From Rhodobiaceae bacterium (GTDB lineage: Bacteria > Pseudomonadota > Alphaproteobacteria > Rhizobiales > JAKPQE01): a stretch of 64,000 nt of DNA. The stretch is taken from positions 18,663 through 82,662 of the forward strand of contig JANQEG010000087.1 in assembly GCA_028278505.1 (NCBI GenBank), in the 5' to 3' direction. The translations under genes were made by a program, and so were the position numbers. Shown piece after piece: positions 58,693-64,000 of this stretch; the stretch's first letter is position 1, and each line of letters opens with the position of its first letter. The notes beneath the pieces are model-generated. The model did not search any database, was not told where the DNA came from, and was given only the letters and a program-made list of their open reading frames with translations.

Positions 58693-60234
58693 ATGGCCGA
58701 CACGCCGATCATCGCCGAGCGCGCGCCCGCGCGCGTCGAACTTAAAGCCGGCAAGACCTATCATTGGTGCCGCTGCGGGCGGTCGTCGAACCAGCCGTTC
58801 TGCGACGGCTCCCATTACGGCACCGACATCGAGCCGCTGGACTTTACGGCGGACGCCGACGGCGACGCGTTCCTGTGCCAATGCAAGGCGACGGCCAATT
58901 CACCATTTTGCGACGGCACCCATGCCCGGCTCGGCGAAGCAAAACCCGGCGATCCGGTGCCGGCGATCGCCAAAGGCGAGGCGCCGCAGGCGGTGCCGAC
59001 CGAGGCGGAGCCGACGGTCGCGCGCATCCATGCGCTCGCCCGCGACGGGCTTTCCAAGACCGGGCATCACGGCGAGGTCGACGCCATGGGCGTGCCGCGC
59101 GACCTGCTGCCGCACTGGGACGATCTGCAGATCCTGACCGCGCAGATGGCGAGAAAGCCGCTGCTCGACGAGGCCGCCGTCGGCACCGAACTCGTGATCG
59201 GCCCGAACGCCAAGAAGCCGCTCGTCCTCGATATCCCGCTTTTCGTCTCCGACATGAGTTTCGGCGCGCTCTCGGCCGAGGCGAAGATCGCGCTCGCCCG
59301 CGGCGCGGAACTGGCCGGCACCGGCATCTGTTCGGGCGAGGGCGGCATGCTGCCCGAGGAGCAGGCCGAAAACAGCCGCTATTTCTACGAGCTCGCCTCG
59401 GCCAAGTTCGGCTGGGACATGGCGACCACGGAGAAGGTGCAGGCGTTCCACTTCAAGGGCGGGCAGGGCGCCAAGACCGGTACGGGCGGCCATCTGCCCG
59501 GCGCCAAGGTGACGGAGAAGATCGCCGCGGTGCGCGGGCTTGAGCCCGGCCAGAACGCGATCTCGCCGGCGACCTTCGATCATCCGACAACCGTCGAGGA
59601 GTTCCGCCGCTTCGCCGATGAGGTACGCGAGCGCTCCGGCGGCATCCCGATCGGATTCAAGCTTTCCGCCAATCATATTGAAGATGATATCGATTTCGCC
59701 CTGGCCGCCGGCGCCGACTACATCATCCTCGACGGCCGCGGCGGCGGCACCGGAGCGGCGCCCTTAATCTTCCGCAACCATATCAGCGTGCCGACGATCC
59801 CGGCGCTCGCCCGCGCCCGGCGCCATCTCGATCAAGCGATGCGCAGCGACGTCACGCTGATCATCACCGGCGGCTTGCGCCTGCCGGAGGATTTTGCAAA
59901 AGCGCTGGCGCTCGGCGCCGACGGGGTGGCGTTCGCCAACTCGGCGATGCAGGCGGTCGGCTGCGTTGCCGCGCGCATGTGCCATACCGACAATTGCCCG
60001 GCCGGTATCGCCACCCAGAAGCCTGACCTGCGCGCCCGGCTCGATGTGGATGCCGGGGCACAGCGGCTCGCCACCTTCCTTGCCGCGTCTGTGGAGCTGA
60101 TGCAGGTGCTGGCGCGGGCCTGCGGCCACGACCATTTGTCGAAATTTTCGGCCGCCGACCTCTCCACCTGGAAGCGGGAGATGGCGGAGCTTTCCGGCGT
60201 CCGCTTCGCCGGGGTGGGGATGAGTGAGAATTAG
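58693..60234 (+). CDS. CDGSH iron-sulfur / FMN glutamate-synthase-like fusion protein
   Basis: A 513-residue fusion. Two CDGSH [2Fe-2S] motifs lie at the N-terminus: Cys26, Cys28, Cys37, His41 and Cys62, Cys64, Cys73, His77, each with the family Pro before the third Cys. The rest (about 130-510) is an FMN-binding GltS-like barrel with SFGALSAEAKIALARGAE, GQGAKTGTGGHLPGAKV, YIILDGRGGGTGAAP and the C-terminal cysteine group MCHTDNCPAGIATQ. It lacks the amidotransferase and adenylylation parts of full glutamate synthase. An electron-transfer role with an amine substrate is likely. Its 3' end overlaps the convergent SDR by four bases. Confidence 0.93.
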   Translation: MADTPIIAERAPARVELKAGKTYHWCRCGRSSNQPFCDGSHYGTDIEPLDFTADADGDAFLCQCKATANSPFCDGTHARLGEAKPGDPVPAIAKGEAPQAVPTEAEPTVARIHALARDGLSKTGHHGEVDAMGVPRDLLPHWDDLQILTAQMARKPLLDEAAVGTELVIGPNAKKPLVLDIPLFVSDMSFGALSAEAKIALARGAELAGTGICSGEGGMLPEEQAENSRYFYELASAKFGWDMATTEKVQAFHFKGGQGAKTGTGGHLPGAKVTEKIAAVRGLEPGQNAISPATFDHPTTVEEFRRFADEVRERSGGIPIGFKLSANHIEDDIDFALAAGADYIILDGRGGGTGAAPLIFRNHISVPTIPALARARRHLDQAMRSDVTLIITGGLRLPEDFAKALALGADGVAFANSAMQAVGCVAARMCHTDNCPAGIATQKPDLRARLDVDAGAQRLATFLAASVELMQVLARACGHDHLSKFSAADLSTWKREMAELSGVRFAGVGMSEN

Positions 60235-60917
60235 GACAGCCCGACCACGGGCACGAGCGCGCCGTGCACAGATTTCGCCGCGTCGGAGGCGAGGAAGGTG
60301 ATGACCGCGGCAAGGTCCGCCGGCGCCACCCATTTCGCCGGATCGGCGCCGGGCATCGCGGCGCGGTTGGCGGGCGTGTCGATGATGCTTGGCATCACGC
60401 AATTGACGTTGATGCCGTGGTCGCGCAGTTCGCCCGACATCGCCTCGGTCAGGCGCAACACCGCGGCTTTCGACGCGCAATAGGCGCCCATCTCCGGCAC
60501 GCCTTTTGTTGCCGCGTTGGCGCCGATGGTGACGATCTTGCCGGCGCCCCTGTCGATCATGCCGGGCACGATCGCCGCGGCCGAATTGACCAGCGTCGTC
60601 ACGTTGAGGTCCTGCATCAGCTTCCATTTGTCCGCGGGCGTTTCGTGCACCGGCTCGCCCATATGAAAGCCGCCGGCGATCGCAACGAGGATATCGGCGC
60701 CTTGGGTGGAGAGCGCCGCCACGGTCGCCTCGCGGTCGAGGAGGTCGACGGCGATCTTGGTCTCCGCCGGCACGTCGGGATAGGCCATGTTGAGATATTC
60801 GATCGTCTGGTCGATCAGCAGGCATTTGGCGCCGTCTGCGGCAAAGGCCGCGGCGACGGCGCGGCCGAGATTGCCGGCGGCGCCGGTCACGGCGACGGTC
60901 TTGTCGGGAAAACGCAT
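60231..60917 (-). CDS. Short-chain dehydrogenase/reductase
   Basis: A 228-residue classical SDR. TGAAGNLGRAVA (11-22) binds NAD(P). The catalytic Tyr-x3-Lys is in GAYCASKAAVL and Ser lies upstream in IVTIGANAATKG, where the usual Ser is replaced by a GAN context, so the Ser may be absent. The C-terminal substrate loop is VMPSIIDTPANRAAMPGAD. The substrate is unknown. It is convergent with the CDGSH gene. Confidence 0.9.
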   Translation of the reverse strand: MRFPDKTVAVTGAAGNLGRAVAAAFAADGAKCLLIDQTIEYLNMAYPDVPAETKIAVDLLDREATVAALSTQGADILVAIAGGFHMGEPVHETPADKWKLMQDLNVTTLVNSAAAIVPGMIDRGAGKIVTIGANAATKGVPEMGAYCASKAAVLRLTEAMSGELRDHGINVNCVMPSIIDTPANRAAMPGADPAKWVAPADLAAVITFLASDAAKSVHGALVPVVGLS

Positions 60918-61021
60918 GGGCGGGCTCCGGTTTTTCGGGCGTTCGATTCCGGGGGAGCGTAGCAGGCTTTGGGGCGGCGCTCACGCCCGGTTGGTGGTGT
61001 TGCCGCGCCGCTATAGCGTGT

Positions 61022-63280
61022 ATGAGAAAAGCGCGCGCGGATAATGCGATGGCGGGGGATCGCGTGGCGGACGACGACCACGAAGACGATGAGGCGGAAC
61101 GGCCGGAAATCAAACTGAGCCCGGAGGAACTCAAGGCCCGGGAGCGGACGATCGCGCTCTGGAAAAAGTGCCAGAAGGCAAAGCGGGCGAAGATGGACCG
61201 GTTGCGCAAAGAGCAGCCGGAACTGAGCGAAACGCAGATCATTTACGAGGCACAGAAGGAAGCTGCCCGAGTCTGGAACGATTGGGCCGACGGTCTGATC
61301 GCAAGTCGCAAGACGCTGGCGGAGACGGGCGAGTGGGAAGCCGATTTGGGGTGGAGAGAGGAAGGGCTGAACGACGAAACAACCATATGGTTGTTCAAGG
61401 CGCGGGCTGTCTTTTCCGGGGTTTACTTCATTCCGGCTGGCCAAATCCCGGAAAAGAGAAGCGGGCGGCAAGCTGATCCGTCCGTCATATCAATTCCATT
61501 TGAAGGGTCCGGAATCGACTTTACCGGTTTCCTGTTTCCTGGAGCAATTTTATTCGAGAACGCGACATTCCTCGCGGATGCTAGCTTCAGGGGCGTGACA
61601 TTCGGGGCGGCTAATTTCGCGGGCGCGACATTCAGGGCGTACGCTTACTTCAAGAGCGCGATATTCAGGTCGGTTTCTAATTTCACGAGAGCGACATTCA
61701 AGTCGGTTGCTAACTTTGCGAAAGCGACATTCGGCTCGGTTGCTAACTTCACGAGAGCGACATTCAGGGCGAGCGCTTTCTTCATGAGCGCGACATTCAG
61801 GGCGGGGGCTAACTTCACAAACGCGACATTCAGGGCGAGCGCTTTCTTCGGAGACGCGACATTCAGGGTGGAGGCTAACTTCACAAATGCGACATTCAGG
61901 GCGAACGCTTACTTCGGAGACGCGACATTCAGGGCGAACGCTTACTTTCCCTACGCAACATTCAGGGCGTACGCTAGCTTCCGAAACACAACATTCAGGG
62001 CTAGCCCTTACTTCACGGGCGCAACATTCAGGACGGACGCTAGTTTCGAGAGCACGACATTCAGGGCGGATACCAACTTCAGAAACGCGACATTCAGGGC
62101 GGAAGCTGACTTCCGTAGCGCGACATTCAGGACGTACGCTTTCTTTTTCCGCTTGTCGGTCGAAGAGGAGGGATTTCTTTCCTTCGCCGGTACGGAATTC
62201 CGCGGGCCGGTCAATTTCCGCCTCGCCGATCTCAAGGGGCCGCTACAATTCCAGGTCGGTAAAAACCGGAAAGGCGTCGATTTCCGCTCGACGGCCGATT
62301 TCCGGCATCTGCACTCGACCCGCTCGCTGTGGTTCCAGAATGTACGGTTCGAGCACGTGCCCGATTTCCGCGAGCACCAGATCAGCCACCGGCCGGAACT
62401 TGGCGATATCCGGATCGAATCTCCGTTCCAAATAGGCGCGCCGAAGGAGGAATCTCCTGAGGGGTGGAATGATCCCCGGCCCGAGCACGCTCCCGGTTTT
62501 CTGCGCCGCATATCCCTGTTCGATCCGAAACGCTTCGAGTACGCGCCCGACTCGGAAGCTGCGGAGAAGTTCAAAGCGCTGCGCGGGCTCGCCGTTCTCG
62601 CCAATGACCACGACAAGGAGCGCGACTATTTTGCCAGCGAGCTGAAGGCGCTGCGTTTCCGTGCCCACCATCCCTATGGGCAAAACTGGGTGCTGTTCTG
62701 GCTTGGGCTCGTCTACGAATCACTCTCCGATTTCGGTCGGTCGGTCTGGCGGCCGGTGATGTTGTGGTTCGGCAGCGTAGTCCTCTTCTGGTTTGCCTTT
62801 CTGGCGCTTCACTCCGTGCCAGAAAGCCCGCCTCCGGTCACGATGACAGAGCCGCCGCTTTCAGTTCACACCAGTGTTCCAATTGAGAGGGCGAACAAAG
62901 AGACAGATTGGCGAGACCGCTTATCGGCGTTTTTCGGGGCCGGCCGGCGCTGGATAGCGGCATACAATCGCTGCGCCGACGGCGCCGAGGCCAATGGGGC
63001 CATTACCAGCGCGCTTGGGCTTTCGTTCCGCAACGGTCTCGTCTTTATGGGCGCCGCCGGCGGCATAAAGGCGGAGCAGAACTACACCTGTCTTTACGGC
63101 GGTATGGACCGGATGACCGGCAGGATCGTCCGGCCGGACGAGCGCCGGGAGAACCGTGCGGCCCTCGTCCCCGTAGTACCGCCGCTCGTCTCGGTGCTCT
63201 CCGTCCTCCAGGTGCTGTGGAGCGCGGTGCTGATCTTCCTGTTCGGCCTGGCGCTGCGCAATCATTTCCGGGTGAAGTGA
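61022..63280 (+). CDS. Pentapeptide-repeat protein with C-terminal membrane segments
   Basis: A 752-residue protein. A charged N-terminal part (about 10-100, rich in Glu/Lys/Arg) precedes about 18 units of an 11-residue pattern A-T-F-R-x-x-A-x-F-x-x (residues 179-376), a right-handed quadrilateral beta helix. A less regular beta-rich stretch with FRGPVNFRLADLKGPL follows. Two hydrophobic segments lie near 578-600 and 716-745. The DNA repeats at 33-bp spacing have strong nucleotide identity (GCGACATTCAGGGCG words), implying recent expansion. ATG 61022 lacks a clear ribosome binding site; ATG 61049 is an alternative. The function is unknown. It stands alone. Confidence 0.85.
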   Translation: MRKARADNAMAGDRVADDDHEDDEAERPEIKLSPEELKARERTIALWKKCQKAKRAKMDRLRKEQPELSETQIIYEAQKEAARVWNDWADGLIASRKTLAETGEWEADLGWREEGLNDETTIWLFKARAVFSGVYFIPAGQIPEKRSGRQADPSVISIPFEGSGIDFTGFLFPGAILFENATFLADASFRGVTFGAANFAGATFRAYAYFKSAIFRSVSNFTRATFKSVANFAKATFGSVANFTRATFRASAFFMSATFRAGANFTNATFRASAFFGDATFRVEANFTNATFRANAYFGDATFRANAYFPYATFRAYASFRNTTFRASPYFTGATFRTDASFESTTFRADTNFRNATFRAEADFRSATFRTYAFFFRLSVEEEGFLSFAGTEFRGPVNFRLADLKGPLQFQVGKNRKGVDFRSTADFRHLHSTRSLWFQNVRFEHVPDFREHQISHRPELGDIRIESPFQIGAPKEESPEGWNDPRPEHAPGFLRRISLFDPKRFEYAPDSEAAEKFKALRGLAVLANDHDKERDYFASELKALRFRAHHPYGQNWVLFWLGLVYESLSDFGRSVWRPVMLWFGSVVLFWFAFLALHSVPESPPPVTMTEPPLSVHTSVPIERANKETDWRDRLSAFFGAGRRWIAAYNRCADGAEANGAITSALGLSFRNGLVFMGAAGGIKAEQNYTCLYGGMDRMTGRIVRPDERRENRAALVPVVPPLVSVLSVLQVLWSAVLIFLFGLALRNHFRVK

Positions 63281-63299
63281 GGCCGGATTCGTAACTTTT

Positions 63300-63745
63300 C
63301 CATCGTCATTGCGAGCGGGCGAAAGCCCGTGCGGCAATCCAGCCCGGCGTCTGCCGCTCCTGGATTGCTTCGCGTTCGCTCGCAATGACGGACGAGCTTT
63401 GATGTTGGCGTCGACAGCGCGAGCGCGATGTCAGCACCGTATCGCATCTCGAACACCGTCATGTCGGGCTTGATCCACTGCTGTCCGGTCCAATTGGTCA
63501 AAGCCATCATAAGCCATTGTATATATGGTGTTCTTTCGACTGAAACGCGGCCCGGACACGAGGAGCGCCTCCCGTCTCGACGCCACCACCCAACCCCTCC
63601 ATTGTCACCACCCGGTTTGTCCGGGTGGTCCATTGGCCTGTCGATTTGCCGACGCATTCGAGAAGGAATTCAAGCGCTTCTGAATACCGAAAGGCCATTG
63701 GATTGCCCGCATAAAGCGGGCAAAGACGAAGGAGAGAGGTGAAAT
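63300..63745. repeat. Palindromic intergenic repeats
   Basis: An inverted pair around GTCATTGCGAGCGGGCGAAAGC...GGCAATCCAG (63304-63343) and CTGGATTGCTTCGCGTTCGC...CAATGAC (63359-63388). Further units are CCACCCGGTTTGTCCGGGTGG (63608-63628) and TTGCCCGCATAAAGCGGGCAA (63702-63722). A GGCTTGATCCACTGCTGTCC word resembles the flank of family A. The remaining 63745-63958 holds no supported gene. Short open frames in both directions are repeat-derived. Confidence 0.65.
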
Positions 63746-63958
63746 GGACCACAGAAACCGCTTCAACCGGAAAGTAGTGGCTTGATCCGGTATCCATTGG
63801 CATCGGCGATCGAGGAATAGCGTCGATTGTTTGGGCGCAGCTTCGGCGTCGACCACCGGCGACATACCGCTTGGCTGCGGGCAATGGACCCCGGCTCAAG
63901 GCCCATACGCGCTAACTTTGTTCTTGGCAAATCGTCTGCGTTCTGATTCAAGCTGTTT

Positions 63959-64000
63959 ATGACGGAGATTGATTTGCCTCAGGGATGGACCTGGGCGGGG
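63959..64000 (+). CDS. Start of an ORF at the right edge, possible type I restriction specificity subunit
   Basis: An ATG at 63959 opens 14 codons to the window edge: MTEIDLPQGWTWAG. The D-LPxGWxW pattern is the usual beginning of HsdS target-recognition domains. There is no obvious ribosome binding site. Only 14 residues can be seen, so this is a hint. Confidence 0.35.
   Translation, partial: MTEIDLPQGWTWAG

Noticed and set aside
61560..62150. 33-bp periodic repeats as a CRISPR or minisatellite outside genes
   Set aside because: They lie in frame in a pentapeptide-repeat protein and have no unique spacers.
63428..63899. Overlapping ORFs on both strands in the last gap
   Set aside because: They are translated from palindromic repeats and have no ribosome binding sites.

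Overview
The window is a GC-rich alphaproteobacterial chromosome segment, most likely from the Hyphomicrobiales (Rhizobiales). The basis is the DnaG/YqeY/CarA/CarB/GreA housekeeping block, rhizobial-type conserved proteins (DUF992, ELM1-like, YpfJ), the CDGSH/glutamate-synthase fusion, and many dispersed palindromic intergenic repeats. No phage, insertion sequence, integrase or CRISPR array was seen.

Layout. 1-10.5 kb: the 5' part of dnaG, a small secreted protein, yqeY, carA, the zinc peptidase ypfJ, a small regulatory island (helix-turn-helix protein, paired operators and a divergent 41-residue ORF), carB and greA. 10.7-19.9 kb: an aspartate-type aminotransferase, a DUF992 protein, an EF-G-like GTPase and the methionine sulfoxide reductase catalytic subunit msrP, then a minus-strand operon ELM1-like / trxB / LysR. 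19.6-27.5 kb: envelope proteins (small membrane protein, PH-domain protein, SIMPL protein, duplicated NTF2-like protein) and a proteostasis locus in which an FtsH-type protease is divergent from a Lon-type protease translationally coupled to a universal-stress-like protein. 27.5-32.2 kb: a large fused indolepyruvate:ferredoxin oxidoreductase, then about 1.1 kb of non-coding DNA holding a candidate small RNA and two copies of a structured repeat, then a CAU tRNA (probably Ile2). 32.6-36.5 kb: hypE, hypD, hypC and hypB (NiFe-hydrogenase maturation) without hypA, hypF or structural genes. 36.8-43.8 kb: a secreted HExxH protein, a zinc alcohol dehydrogenase, an enolase-superfamily dehydratase bracketed by inverted repeats, a 3-hydroxyisobutyrate-dehydrogenase-like enzyme coupled to an aldehyde dehydrogenase, and an OsmC-like protein.

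43.9-57.6 kb holds the most interesting system. Four enzymes lie on the minus strand: a non-pyrrolysine MttB-type methyltransferase, an M24 metalloenzyme, an FAD/GcvT fusion of the dimethylglycine/sarcosine dehydrogenase type, and a second FAD amine oxidoreductase. They are divergent from a complete peptide/opine-type ABC importer with a Tat-exported binding protein. The M24 enzyme matches every metal ligand and catalytic residue I remember for the DMSP lyase DddP at one constant numbering offset. I infer an uptake-and-catabolism module for a methylated onium compound (a betaine, or DMSP). The substrate is not proven.

57.8-64 kb: a cold-shock protein, a CDGSH/FMN glutamate-synthase-like protein, an SDR, a large pentapeptide-repeat membrane protein, and at the right edge the first 14 codons of an ORF that resembles a type I restriction specificity subunit.

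Dispersed repeats fill most intergenic gaps. At least three families recur: a composite element of about 260 bp, a composite two-hairpin element of about 150 bp, and a 92-bp element with four co-varying stems.
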